Positions 17,475-26,071 of a DNA stretch of 64,000 nt are shown here, one piece after another. The notes below the pieces were generated by a model. It searched no databases. It was given only the letters and a program-made list of their open reading frames with translations, and was not told where the DNA came from. Each line of letters starts with the position of its first letter. The first letter of the stretch is position 1. This DNA comes from Desulfovibrio sp. X2 (lineage in GTDB: Bacteria > Desulfobacterota > Desulfovibrionia > Desulfovibrionales > Desulfovibrionaceae). The DNA is taken from the NCBI RefSeq assembly GCF_000422205.1, contig NZ_ATHV01000065.1:62001-126000 (forward strand). The letters run 5' to 3'. Both the position numbers and the translations under genes were made by a program.

Positions 17475-18311
17475 CTACCCTTTTTGGCAGCGGGGGCAAT
17501 AGGTGCTCGTGCGGCCCGCGACGGTCACGGCGCGAAGCCGCCCCCCGCAGGCCACGCAGGGCTCTCCGCCGCGGCCGTAGACGCGGAAGCTGTTCTGGAA
17601 CGCCCCGGCATCGCCGCGCGCGTCGCGGTAGTCGCTGATGCTCGCGCCGTTCTCCCGGATTCCCTGGCGCAGGACCTCCTGCACCTCGGCGAAGAGGCGG
17701 CGCAGGCGCGCGGCCGAGAGCGCGTCCGCGCGCGCCTCGGGCCTGATCCCGGCCCGGAACAGGGCCTCGTCCGCATAGATGTTGCCGATGCCCGCGACCA
17801 CCTTCTGGTCCAGCAAAAGCGCCTTGATCCTGCCGCGCCGCCCCTCGAGCCGGGCAAGGAACTCCTCCGGCCCGATCTCCAGCGGCTCCGGCCCCAGGGT
17901 GCGGAAAAAGGGCATGGCAGCGAGCTCGTCGCCGGTCAGGCAGCGGCACCAGCCGAACTTGCGCACGTCGCGGAAATGGAGCTCGCGGCCGTTTAAAAGC
18001 CGCATCACCACATGGGTATGGACGTCGGGCCCGGTCCCCTCGGGCGGCACCCAGAGGCGGCCGGTCATCTTCAGGTGCACGGCCAGGAAGAGGCCGCCCT
18101 CCTTTTCCCTCGGCACGTCCAGGTCGAGCAGGAGCATCTTGCCGCGCCGGTGCACGCCCTCGACGGCGCGGCCCACGACACGGGCCGTGAAGAGCGCCGC
18201 GTCGCCGCCCACGGCCTTGGCGCCGCGCACCTCGGCCGCGACGATGCGCTGCCCGATGAGCTCGGGCGCGAGGCCGCGGGCTATGGTCTCCACTTCGGGA
18301 AGTTCAGGCAT
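17475..18311 (-). CDS. mutM: Formamidopyrimidine-DNA glycosylase
   Basis: A 278-residue base-excision enzyme removing 8-oxoguanine and formamidopyrimidines. The mature N terminus PELPEVETI carries the catalytic Pro2 and Glu3. RRGKMLLLDL provides the conserved lysine, GIGNIYADEALF the helix-two-turn-helix segment, and the C terminus is a CxxC...CxxC zinc finger. Full length. It lies 27 bases downstream of the ChaN-like gene. Confidence 0.96.
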   Translation of the reverse strand: MPELPEVETIARGLAPELIGQRIVAAEVRGAKAVGGDAALFTARVVGRAVEGVHRRGKMLLLDLDVPREKEGGLFLAVHLKMTGRLWVPPEGTGPDVHTHVVMRLLNGRELHFRDVRKFGWCRCLTGDELAAMPFFRTLGPEPLEIGPEEFLARLEGRRGRIKALLLDQKVVAGIGNIYADEALFRAGIRPEARADALSAARLRRLFAEVQEVLRQGIRENGASISDYRDARGDAGAFQNSFRVYGRGGEPCVACGGRLRAVTVAGRTSTYCPRCQKG

Positions 18312-18338
18312 TGCTCGGGGTCCCCGCCCGCATTCCGC

Positions 18339-19535
18339 TCAGGGCCGGCCCATGGGCGGCAGGTCGATGCTCACGGGCACGCTCTTCCCGCCGCGCTCCA
18401 CCGTGAGGCGCAGGGGCTTCCTGTCGCGCACGGCGGCGAAGCCCGCGGCGTGCAGGTCGCCCATGCCGGAGACCGGTTCGTCCCCAGCCCGCGTGACCAC
18501 GTCCCCAACCGTGAGCCCGGCACGCGCGGCGAGCGAATCGGGCGCGACCTCCTGGACCACCACCCGGCCGCCCTCCTGCCGGAGCGTCATGCCCAGGCGG
18601 AAGCGGTGCACGAGGGGACAGACGTAGAGCACGTCCGCGTAGCCGCTGGGGATTGCGCCGTCGCCGCGCCAGGGCATGACCAGGAGCACGCGGACCTCGG
18701 GCGCGAGCACGTGGAGGCGGTGAGCGATGCCCCAGCCGTTCTCCACGTGGCCGCCGCCCGCGATCACGGCCACCGGCCGCCCCGTGGCCGCGTGCACGGA
18801 CAGGGCCTCCTTGGCCATGGTCGTGTCCCACACGGACTGGGCCTCGGCGAAGCGGTTGAAGCGCGCTTCCATGGCCTTCTTCATGGCGGCATCGTCGTCC
18901 GTGCCTCCGGCACCGCGCATGGCGCCGTGCATGGAGAAGACCTCGCGCAGCTCGTCCAGCTGCGCCTGCTCGGGCGCGATGATCTTCTGCGGCAGGAGCG
19001 CGCGCTCCTCGGGCGAAAGCCCGGAAAGCCCCTTGTGGGCCACGGCGCGCACCACGGAATGCGGCGCGTTCAGGCCGTAGACCGGAAGGTCCAGCTCCCT
19101 GGCCGCGGCGAAGACGGGCTCGTACAGATCGAAGGGGTAGCCCCAGACCTCCTCCCAGTCGAGCGCCTGCGGCAGGTCGGCCAGCGACGTCTCTCCCCGG
19201 TTGAAGCGGGTGAGCGCCTCCTGTCCCGTGTAGGGGACCATCTCGAGCCCCACGGCCGGGGCCTGGGTCGTGGCCCACGGGCCGGACATGAGCCTGAGAA
19301 GCCTCGCCTGCTGCTCGTGGTCACAGGCGCTGTCGTGCGTCTCGCCGAGCAGGATCACGTCGGCCTTGGCCGCGAGGGCCGTGAACTCGGCCTCGTCGAT
19401 GGGCCTGCCCGAGGAATCGAGCAGCGTGCCTGCGGGAGGAAGGGGCGCCGGAGCGGGTCCGGCCGGGGGAGCCTGCCGCCCGGCGCAGCCGGACAGGGCC
19501 AGGAGGCAGAGGGTCAGAAGCAGTGCGATGCGCAT
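18339..19535 (-). CDS. ChaN-like lipoprotein with C-terminal PDZ domain
   Basis: A 398-residue lipoprotein. The signal sequence ends LLALSGCAG (lipobox cysteine). Residues 50-270 match the ChaN/DUF399 haem-binding fold, with VILLGETHDSACDHEQQ, VGLEMVPY and VIAGGGHVENGWGIAHRL. The last 100 residues form a PDZ domain (SLAARAGLTVGDVV). ChaN proteins are implicated in haem or iron uptake at the outer membrane. The PDZ fusion suggests peptide or partner binding. It is the first gene of the chaN-mutM-TPR unit. Confidence 0.85.
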   Translation of the reverse strand: MRIALLLTLCLLALSGCAGRQAPPAGPAPAPLPPAGTLLDSSGRPIDEAEFTALAAKADVILLGETHDSACDHEQQARLLRLMSGPWATTQAPAVGLEMVPYTGQEALTRFNRGETSLADLPQALDWEEVWGYPFDLYEPVFAAARELDLPVYGLNAPHSVVRAVAHKGLSGLSPEERALLPQKIIAPEQAQLDELREVFSMHGAMRGAGGTDDDAAMKKAMEARFNRFAEAQSVWDTTMAKEALSVHAATGRPVAVIAGGGHVENGWGIAHRLHVLAPEVRVLLVMPWRGDGAIPSGYADVLYVCPLVHRFRLGMTLRQEGGRVVVQEVAPDSLAARAGLTVGDVVTRAGDEPVSGMGDLHAAGFAAVRDRKPLRLTVERGGKSVPVSIDLPPMGRP

Positions 19536-19700
19536 GGCATCTCCTTGGGAAATCGGGGGGCGGGCTTCAGGCGGCCTGGCCGGACCAAGCGGTCCCCCAG
19601 ACGGCCGGGCTCGCCCCGCCGCGTCCGCGTCCTCCCGCCCGGCCCCGCGAGGGGGCCGGACAGGCGGCGCGATCTGCCGCAGCCCGCGCGGGCCGCGGAC

Positions 19701-20966
19701 CTAGTCCCACTTGCGCTTGTCCTCGATGGGACGGATCTGGGGCGGCAGGGTGCCGGGCTCCAGGACCTTGAGCTTGGGACGCAGCTTGATCTTCTCGCGG
19801 AAGGTGTGCAGCAGCTCCTCCTCGCGCTTGAAGCCGGTGGCCTCGATGAACAGCGTCATCTCGTCGATGCCCTCGGGGTTGGTGACCTCGATCTGCCAGC
19901 GCTTGACCTCCTCGAAGGAGGCCATGACCTGCTCCACCTGGTGCGGGTAGACGAACATGCCCATGATGCGGGCAGTGGTGTCCACGCGGCCCACGATGTT
20001 GCCCAGGCGCGGCGTGGTGCGGCCGCAGGGGCAGGGGGTGCGGTCGATGTAGGAGAGGTCGCCGGTGGCCAGGCGGATCAGGGGGTAGGTCTTGTTGAAG
20101 GCCGTGACCACGATCTCGCCGACCTCGCCGTCCTTGAGCGGGATGCCGGTGTCCGGGTGGCAGATCTCCACGTAGCAGCGGTTGGCGATGTGAAGCCCGG
20201 TCTTGTGGAAGCACTCGTAGCCGATGCAGCCCACGTCCGCTGTGCCGTAGCCCTGGCGCATGATGCAGTCGAACTTCTTCTCGATCTGGTTGCGCATCTT
20301 CTCGGAGAACTTCTCGCCCGTGACGAAGGCGACCTCCATGAACATGTCCTTGCGCAGGTTGATGCCCGACTCCTCGGCCTTCTGGGCCAGGTGCAGGAGA
20401 TAGGAGGGCGAGCCCACGTAGCCGGTCACGCGCAGCTTCTGCATGATGTCGAGCTGCGTGGAGGTCTGGCCCGGGCCCGTGGGCACCACGGCGCAGCCCA
20501 GGTTCTTCAGCGGCTCCTCGAACATGAGCCCGGCCGGGGAAAGATGGTAGGGCAGCGTGATCTGGACCACGTCGCCGGTGCGGAAGCCCGTGGCGTAGAA
20601 GCCCTCGGTCCATCCCCAGTAGTCGTCGTGGCGGTCTTCGGGATCGAAGATGGGGCCAGGCGAGAGGAAGACGCGGCGCAGCTCGCCCAGGTCCTTGGTC
20701 AGGAGCCCGCCCAGGCGGGGGCCCATGGACTGCAGGAAGATGAGCTCCTTCTTCTTGAGGATCGGGATGTGCTTCAGGTCCGAGAGGGACTTGAACTTCT
20801 CGATCTGGAACTGCGCGCGGTCGAAGCGCTTCTTCACGTCCTCCGAGTAGCGGTAGGCGTAGGAGAGCAGGTCCTTCAGCTGCAGCAGGTAGAACTGCTT
20901 GCGCTCGGATTCGTCGAGCACCTCGCGGCGCGAAAAGATGCCTTCGGTGCGGTCCTTGCGGGTCAT
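19701..20966 (-). CDS. Phenylacetate-CoA ligase family enzyme
   Basis: A 421-residue adenylate-forming enzyme of the PaaK type. The start at 20966 follows GGAGGACTCC; the longer upstream frame has no binding site and no similarity. Motifs include FYATGFRTGDVVQITLPY, a PTGPGQTSTQ phosphate loop, the YGTADVG adenine region, ATGDLSYID and the hinge GRVDTTARIMG, followed by the short C-terminal domain with MFVYPHQVEQV. It activates an aryl or related carboxylate as acyl-AMP and then CoA thioester. The substrate is unknown, and no catabolic genes are next to it. Confidence 0.88.
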   Translation of the reverse strand: MTRKDRTEGIFSRREVLDESERKQFYLLQLKDLLSYAYRYSEDVKKRFDRAQFQIEKFKSLSDLKHIPILKKKELIFLQSMGPRLGGLLTKDLGELRRVFLSPGPIFDPEDRHDDYWGWTEGFYATGFRTGDVVQITLPYHLSPAGLMFEEPLKNLGCAVVPTGPGQTSTQLDIMQKLRVTGYVGSPSYLLHLAQKAEESGINLRKDMFMEVAFVTGEKFSEKMRNQIEKKFDCIMRQGYGTADVGCIGYECFHKTGLHIANRCYVEICHPDTGIPLKDGEVGEIVVTAFNKTYPLIRLATGDLSYIDRTPCPCGRTTPRLGNIVGRVDTTARIMGMFVYPHQVEQVMASFEEVKRWQIEVTNPEGIDEMTLFIEATGFKREEELLHTFREKIKLRPKLKVLEPGTLPPQIRPIEDKRKWD

Positions 20967-21017
20967 GTCGGGAGTCCTCCGAAACAGGATGTCGCCCGGC
21001 AGGGCGGATTGGTCCAG

Positions 21018-21047
21018 CATATAGCGAAGAAGCGGACCAAAAAGCAA
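21018..21047 (-). promoter_or_regulatory. Candidate sigma-70 promoter of the ligase gene
   Basis: Read on the - strand, TTGCTT (21047-21042) and TATATG (21023-21018) are separated by 18 bp. Transcription would start about 45 bases before the ATG at 20966. Confidence 0.5.
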
Positions 21048-21071
21048 GATTTTTACCATTAATCCTGAAAA

Positions 21072-21090
21072 TACGACATGATAGGTCGTA
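21072..21090. promoter_or_regulatory. Palindromic operator-like site upstream of the ligase gene
   Basis: TACGAC-N7-GTCGTA, with perfect 6-bp arms, lies about 25 bases upstream of the putative -35 box, in a locally A+T-rich gap. Its position is more typical of an activator or an upstream repressor site than of a roadblock. Confidence 0.45.
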
Positions 21091-21149
21091 ATACGAAACG
21101 TAGAACAAGGATAAGGGTGGTTCAGCGGGAGCGGTCGGGAAGAGGAAGA

Positions 21150-22853
21150 TCAGCCCGGGAGTCCGAGCGCCTGCCGGATGGCGCCCGTGGTGTCGGCCGC
21201 GGCCACGGCGGCGGCGAAGAGACGCGCGCGACCGGCGGCGGCCGCGAGGTCGCGGGCCTGGGCCAGCTCCCCGATCCCCTCCTCCAGGCGGAAGCAGCGC
21301 AGGTTCAGGAGCCCCAGGCGCAGCGGATGGCGCCAGTCGGCTCGCTCGTGAAGCGCCAGCATGGAGAGCCAGCCCAGGCGCAGCCCCTCCATGCCGGGCA
21401 CGGGCTCGAGCCAGAGGTCGAGGAGGCGCGCGCTCTCCATGTCCGTCTCGTCCAGGGAGAGCGCCCAGGCCAGGCACTCGGAGGCCGAGGCGGGAACGTC
21501 GCGCTCCGGGTCGAAGGAGATGCCGGGCGTGGCGGTGCGCCCCTGCCCGTGCAGCAGCCTGGCCCAGGCCTTGAGCAGGCCGGGCGGGTCGTGCGGCACG
21601 TGCTGCGGAACGTGGTGATGGGCGTGGTGATGCGCGTGAGGGCGGTCATGCCCCCCCTGCTCCGCCTGCATTCCCGTCGCCTCCAGGTGGCGCATCAGGA
21701 AGAGGCGCGCGGTGCCCTTCTCGCCCAGGCGCAGGGCCGCGGTGGAGGCGGTCAGGTCGAACTCCACGTTCCCGGCATGGGCTCCCCGGGCCAGGGACTC
21801 GGCCAGGAGGCGCGTCACCCCCTCGTGCTCCTCGCGCGCCAGGAGCAGGCGCAGCAGCAGCCCGGCCGGCTCCGGACCGGCCGCGAGCAGGGCCAAGGGC
21901 TCCTCGCAGGCGGCCGGGCGAAGCGGCAGGCGCCCGGCCAGGGCCAGGCGAGCGGCCGCGCACCAGAAGGCGCGGCGCGCCTCCTCCCCCGTGGCCGCGC
22001 CGCCCGCGGCAAGCCCCTTGGCGAAATCCAGCAGGCCGTGCGCGCGGTGCACGGGCAGGTGCTCGGCCTGCACGCGCGCCCAGGCCGCGCGGCCGAGCCT
22101 CTCGCTCTGCGCGGGGTCGTTGCGCAGCCTCTCCACGACGGCGGCGAGCTCGAGGCCGTCGCGGTAGAGCAGCATCTCGCGGCCGGGCTCGAAGAACGCG
22201 GCCTGCGCCCCGCCCAGGTCCTGGCCCACGACGCAGCAGCCCGCCGAGGCAGTCTCGAAGAGGCGGATGTTGATCTCGCCGAGGATCGATTCGTTGGGCG
22301 CCACGCGCGTGCGGCAGTAGAGCGGCAGGACCTCGGCCACCGGGATGTCCGACTCGATGCGCGCGGCGAAGCGCGCGGCCAGCATCCCGGTCATCCAGGT
22401 GCGCGGCAGCCGCGCGGGCGAGAGGCGGCCCACGAAGGCCACGGGCACGTCGCGCCCGTCGTGCGGGGAAAACGGCAGCCGCGCCCCGAACCACGAGAGC
22501 ACGCCCACGCGCGAAAGCCCGGCCGCGCGCAGATACCCCACCCAGTCCGGCTGGGTGGTCAGCACGCCGTCGAAGCAGCGGCCGTAGTCCGTGACCCACC
22601 AAGCGTTCAGGTGCGTGTCCAGCGACCAGAAGATCTTCGGGCAGGCGACCTCCTCGAGGCCGGTGCAGAGCACGCGGTGGGAGAGGTTCTCCTGGTGCAC
22701 CACGAGCTCGGGCGCGAAGCGGGCCTCGGCCAGGGCGCGGGGCAGGTCGAAGAAGGGGGCGCCGTCCAGCGGCGGGGAGAGCAGCAGCACCTCGTGGCCC
22801 AGCTCGCGCAGCGGTCCCTCGAGATAGCGCGACGCGACCAGGCAGATCTTCAT
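21150..22853 (-). CDS. CgeB/DUF3880-type glycosyltransferase with TPR-like tail
   Basis: A 567-residue protein. The N-terminal half is a GT-B-like CgeB domain: KICLVASRYLEGPLRELGHEV, FWSLDTHLNAWW, VAFVGRLS, and the C-lobe INIRLFETASAGCCVVGQDLGG followed by FEPGREMLLYRDG. The C-terminal 250 residues are helical. They contain a histidine-rich run (about 9 His in 20 residues near residue 410), which could bind metal. No signal peptide. It follows the DppBC permease genes by 13 bases and may be co-transcribed with them. The sugar and acceptor are unknown. Confidence 0.78.
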   Translation of the reverse strand: MKICLVASRYLEGPLRELGHEVLLLSPPLDGAPFFDLPRALAEARFAPELVVHQENLSHRVLCTGLEEVACPKIFWSLDTHLNAWWVTDYGRCFDGVLTTQPDWVGYLRAAGLSRVGVLSWFGARLPFSPHDGRDVPVAFVGRLSPARLPRTWMTGMLAARFAARIESDIPVAEVLPLYCRTRVAPNESILGEINIRLFETASAGCCVVGQDLGGAQAAFFEPGREMLLYRDGLELAAVVERLRNDPAQSERLGRAAWARVQAEHLPVHRAHGLLDFAKGLAAGGAATGEEARRAFWCAAARLALAGRLPLRPAACEEPLALLAAGPEPAGLLLRLLLAREEHEGVTRLLAESLARGAHAGNVEFDLTASTAALRLGEKGTARLFLMRHLEATGMQAEQGGHDRPHAHHHAHHHVPQHVPHDPPGLLKAWARLLHGQGRTATPGISFDPERDVPASASECLAWALSLDETDMESARLLDLWLEPVPGMEGLRLGWLSMLALHERADWRHPLRLGLLNLRCFRLEEGIGELAQARDLAAAAGRARLFAAAVAAADTTGAIRQALGLPG

Positions 22854-22866
22854 GGAGCCCGCGTCC

Positions 22867-23742
22867 TCAGCGCTTCAGGCGCGGGTCCAGGATGTCGCGC
22901 AGCGACTCGCCCAGGAGGTTGTAGCCGAGCACCGTGACCAGGATGGCGAGGCCCGGGAAGACCGAGAGCCAGGGCGCGATCTCGAGCACGTCCTTGCCCT
23001 CCATGAGGATGTTGCCCCAGCTGGGATTCGGCGGCTGCACGCCGAGCCCCAGGAAGGAGAGCGAGGACTCCACGAGGATGGCCCCGGCCACGCCGAGGGT
23101 GGCCGAGACGAGTACCGGCGCGATGGCGTTGGGCAGGATGTGGCTGAGCAGGATGCGCGACGGGCCCGCGCCCGCCACCCGCGCCGCGAGCACGTAGTCG
23201 CGGCCGCGCAGCGACAGGGTCTCGGCCCGCACGAGGCGGGCCACGCCCATCCACGAGGTCAGGCCGATGACGACCATGATGTTCAGCAGCGAGGGCTGCA
23301 GGAAGGCGATGACCGCGAGGATGAGGAAGAAGGACGGGAAGCAGAGCATGACGTCCACGCCGCGCATGATGACCTCGTCCGTGAGCCCGCCCGCGTAGCC
23401 CGCCACCAGCCCGAGCGCCAGGCCGATGGCCACGGCCAGGCCCACGGCCACGAAGCCGACCCACAGCGAGACGCGCGCGCCGTAGAGCATGCGCGTGAAG
23501 ACGTCGCGGCCGAGCGCGTCCGTGCCCAGCAGGTGGTGCAGCGAGGGCGCCTGGAGCAGCGCGTCGGCGTTGATGGCCGTGGGGCTGTAGGGCGCGATGA
23601 GCGGGGCCAGCAGGGCCAGGACGGACATGCCGAGCACGATGGAGAGCCCGGTGAGGAAGAGGCCGTTTCGCGGCAGGAAGCGCGCGAGGAAGCCATAGGG
23701 CGAGAGGCCGGAGCGGCCCGCCGTGGGCATCAAGAGGCCCAT
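22867..23742 (-). CDS. ABC peptide/nickel-type permease, DppC family
   Basis: A 291-residue inner-membrane permease. It has the N-terminal cytoplasmic leader and first helix of the family, then HLLGTDALGRDVFTRMLYGARVSL, and the EAA loop around GRDYVLAARVAGAGPSRILLSHILPN. It ends with SWGNILMEGK and a final helix. With the DppB gene it would form the channel of an oligopeptide, dipeptide or metal importer. No binding protein or ATPases are adjacent. Confidence 0.92.
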   Translation of the reverse strand: MGLLMPTAGRSGLSPYGFLARFLPRNGLFLTGLSIVLGMSVLALLAPLIAPYSPTAINADALLQAPSLHHLLGTDALGRDVFTRMLYGARVSLWVGFVAVGLAVAIGLALGLVAGYAGGLTDEVIMRGVDVMLCFPSFFLILAVIAFLQPSLLNIMVVIGLTSWMGVARLVRAETLSLRGRDYVLAARVAGAGPSRILLSHILPNAIAPVLVSATLGVAGAILVESSLSFLGLGVQPPNPSWGNILMEGKDVLEIAPWLSVFPGLAILVTVLGYNLLGESLRDILDPRLKR

Positions 23743-23758
23743 CCGACGCCTCCTTCCA

Positions 23759-24763
23759 TCAGGCCCCTCCTCCGGCGTGGCCGGAGCTGCGCACGCGCGG
23801 GTCGGCCAGGCCGTAGCCCGCGTCGGCCAGGAGGTTGCCCGCCAGGGTGAGCAGCGCGCCGAGCACGAGGTTGCCCATGATCAGCGGGTAGTCGCGCGCC
23901 ATGACCGCCTGGTAGAAGAGCTGGCCCAGGCCCGGCAGGGCGAAGATGGACTCGATGATCACGCTGCCGCCGATGAGCCCGGGCACGGACAGGCCGAGGA
24001 TGGTGATGACCGGCAGGAGCGCGTTCCTGAGCGCGTGGCGCCAGATGACCAGGCGCTCGGGCAGCCCCTTGGCGCGCGCCGTGAGGATGAAGTCCTGGCG
24101 CAGGACCTCGAGCATGCTGGCGCGCATGAAGCGCGAAAGGCCCGCGAGGGAGCCGAAGGTGTAGATGAAGATGGGAAGGGTCAGGTGGCGGGCGATGTCC
24201 AGCATGCGCGGCCAGAACGCCATGTCCTCCGCCCCGAGGCTGGACATGCCGGAGATGGGCAGCACGGGCCAGACGATGCCGAGCCAGTACATGAGCAGCA
24301 GCGCCAGCCAGTAGCCGGGCATGGCGAAGCCGATGAAGACGAAGACGGTCATGGCCTTGTCGAAGGCGCTGCCCTGCCGCCGCGCCGAGGCCACGCCTAT
24401 GGGCACGGCCAGGGCCAGGGTGAGGATGAGCGCGGCCACGTTCATGCCGAAGGTCAGCGGCAGCCGTTCCTTGATCTTGTCCCAGACCGGGCGGCGGTCG
24501 CTGCCGAGCGAGCGGCCGAAGTCCAGGCGCGCGAGATGGCCGAGCCAGTCCGCGTACTGCACGTGCAGCGGCCGGTCCAGGCCGTAGAGCTTGGCGAGCC
24601 GCTCGCGAGCGCCCGCCGAGGCCTGGGGGTTCAGCTCGGTCTGCAGGTCCGTGGGTGAGCCCGGGGCCAGATGGATGACCCAGAAGCTGACCAGGGTGAT
24701 GCCGAAGAAGACCACGGCCACCCAGGCGAGCTTTGCGGCGAGACGTGCGAGGAGCGCGAGCAT
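23759..24763 (-). CDS. ABC peptide/nickel-type permease, DppB family
   Basis: A 334-residue permease starting at the ATG at 24763, where the first membrane helix begins; the 34 upstream residues are proline/arginine-rich and were rejected. Family marks include [26 protein letters not shown], and the EAA loop [31 protein letters not shown]. It ends 16 bases before dppC. Upstream (24764-25304) contains only repeats, so the cognate solute-binding protein must be encoded elsewhere. Confidence 0.92.
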   Translation of the reverse strand: MLALLARLAAKLAWVAVVFFGITLVSFWVIHLAPGSPTDLQTELNPQASAGARERLAKLYGLDRPLHVQYADWLGHLARLDFGRSLGSDRRPVWDKIKERLPLTFGMNVAALILTLALAVPIGVASARRQGSAFDKAMTVFVFIGFAMPGYWLALLLMYWLGIVWPVLPISGMSSLGAEDMAFWPRMLDIARHLTLPIFIYTFGSLAGLSRFMRASMLEVLRQDFILTARAKGLPERLVIWRHALRNALLPVITILGLSVPGLIGGSVIIESIFALPGLGQLFYQAVMARDYPLIMGNLVLGALLTLAGNLLADAGYGLADPRVRSSGHAGGGA

Positions 24764-24970
24764 GGGCCGGACTCTACGGGCAATCGGCCCGGGAATCAAC
24801 GCGATAGGGGGATGCGGAGCGGTCCGGAAGCGGAACAAGGGAAGTCGGGATGAAGGGGCGCGCACGCTGCATCAGAACCTTCGTTTTCAGCAGGAGATCA
24901 GGGCCCCTTCCCCCATCGGCATCGTCGCGATCCGGTGACGCCGCCGTGAAACCGCCCCCTGTGCCGCACC

Positions 24971-25042
24971 GCGGCGTCCCGTCTGCGGCATCCCGTCTGC
25001 GGCATCCCGTCTGCGGCGTCCCGTCAGCGGCGTCTCGTCAGC
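24971..25042. repeat. Period-14 tandem repeat
   Basis: About five copies of a CGTCTGCGGCATCC-like 14-mer with substitutions, ending in diverged CGTCAGCGGCGTCT units. It lies in the non-coding gap between the permease genes and the TetR gene. Confidence 0.8.
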
Positions 25043-25112
25043 ACCGTCCCGTGCCGCGTCGTCCCGCTCGTGCCATCCCCAGCCGCGCCGTCCGGCCCGC
25101 CCTCTGCCCGCC

Positions 25113-25241
25113 CCTCCGCGCCTCCGCCCCCTCCGCGCCTCCGCCCCCTCCGCGCCTCCGCCCCCTCCGCGCCTCCGCCCCCTCCGCGCCTCCGCCCCCT
25201 CCGCGCCTCCGCCCCCTCCGCGCCTCCGCCCCCTCCGCGCC
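25113..25241. repeat. Period-17 tandem repeat
   Basis: About 7.6 near-perfect copies of CCTCCGCGCCTCCGCCC (17 bp), strongly pyrimidine-rich on the + strand. Because 17 is not a multiple of three, the open frames crossing it in several phases are artefacts of low complexity. The whole 24764-25268 stretch holds no gene I would support. Confidence 0.9.
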
Positions 25242-25268
25242 CGTTGCGCGCCCGTTCCATTTTCTCTC

Positions 25269-25297
25269 TTGACACCACTAGACGACCGGTCTATTTC
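25269..25297 (+). promoter_or_regulatory. Sigma-70 promoter of the tetR gene
   Basis: TTGACA (25269-25274), a 17-bp spacer and TATTTC (25292-25297). The expected start of transcription is at or one base before the ATG at 25305, so the mRNA would be leaderless; there is no Shine-Dalgarno sequence upstream. Confidence 0.7.
25279..25293. promoter_or_regulatory. TetR-type operator (autoregulation)
   Basis: TAGAC-GACCG-GTCTA, a perfect 5-bp inverted repeat, fills the spacer and touches the -10 box of the tetR promoter. The same 14-mer AGACGACCGGTCTA recurs before the downstream gene. Confidence 0.75.
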
Positions 25298-25304
25298 TCG
25301 CCCC

Positions 25305-25946
25305 ATGAAACGCGACGCACGCCAGGCCATCCTGGACGCCGGGGCCGAGCTGGTCCACCGCCAGGGGTTCAACAACACCGGGATCAAGGAGATCCTGGAC
25401 GCCGCGGGCGTGCCCAAGGGCTCGTTCTACTTCTATTTCCCGAGCAAGGAAGCCTTCGGCCTGGCGCTCATCGAGCACTACCGCGCCGCCTCGGCCGCGG
25501 CGAGCGGCAGGCTGCTCGCGGACGCGTCCGTTCCGCCGCTCGACCGCCTGCGGAACTTCTTCGCGGGCGTGCGCGGGCGCTTCGCGGACTGGGGCTGCGA
25601 GCGCGGCTGTCCCTTCGGCAACCTGGCCCAGGAGCTCGCGGACCTCTCGCCCGAGATGCGCAAGAGCCTGCAGGGCAGCCTGGACGCCATGTCCGAACGC
25701 ATCGCGGGCCTGCTGCGCGAGGCGGCCGAGCGCGGCGACCTGCCCGCCGGGCTCGACCCGGACGATACCGCGGCCTTCGTCATGGACGCCTGGGAGGGCG
25801 CCATCCTGCGCATGAAGACCCAGAAGAACGTGGAGCCCCTGCTGCGCTTCGAGAGGCTCGTCTGCGGAAGCCTCCTCGGCATGCCGGTCCCCGGGAACGG
25901 CGCGGCCGGGCAGCAGAAGAGCGACAGAGCCGAGCCCGCGGGCTAG
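25305..25946 (+). CDS. TetR/AcrR family transcriptional repressor
   Basis: A 213-residue regulator. The N-terminal helix-turn-helix covers about residues 5-50 (RQAILDAGAELVHRQGF, then IKEILDAAGVPKGSFYFYFPSKEAF). The C-terminal part with CERGCPFGNLAQEL resembles the NemR/AcuR-like ligand domain, including a cysteine pair that could sense electrophiles. It starts at 25305, right after its own operator, and ends before a terminator. The shared operator indicates that it represses itself and the AhpD-like gene. Confidence 0.9.
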   Translation: MKRDARQAILDAGAELVHRQGFNNTGIKEILDAAGVPKGSFYFYFPSKEAFGLALIEHYRAASAAASGRLLADASVPPLDRLRNFFAGVRGRFADWGCERGCPFGNLAQELADLSPEMRKSLQGSLDAMSERIAGLLREAAERGDLPAGLDPDDTAAFVMDAWEGAILRMKTQKNVEPLLRFERLVCGSLLGMPVPGNGAAGQQKSDRAEPAG

Positions 25947-25987
25947 ACGGAGCGGACAAAGCGCCGTTCGCCGCGCTGCTGCTTGCC

Positions 25988-26012
25988 GCGCCGACGTACG
26001 GCGCGATTTTTT
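25988..26012 (+). terminator. Intrinsic terminator after tetR
   Basis: GCGCCG-ACGTA-CGGCGC stem followed by GA and six Ts. It separates the tetR transcript from the next promoter, so the AhpD-like gene has its own regulated start. Confidence 0.85.
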
Positions 26013-26024
26013 CGGACAAGGCCC

Positions 26025-26039
26025 AAGACGACCGGTCTA
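26025..26039. promoter_or_regulatory. Second TetR operator before the AhpD-like gene
   Basis: AAGAC-GACCG-GTCTA differs from the first operator by one base. It lies 33 bases before the ATG, where a promoter would sit. Confidence 0.75.
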
Positions 26040-26071
26040 CTACCGGCAGAACCCGAACCAAGGAGTCATCC

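Noticed and set aside
25113-25241. Possible CRISPR array
   Set aside because: The units are contiguous 17-mers without spacers and there are no cas genes in the window.
24887-25272. Long proline/alanine- and arginine-rich open frames on both strands
   Set aside because: They are produced by the period-14 and period-17 repeats read in several phases. No start site or family similarity.
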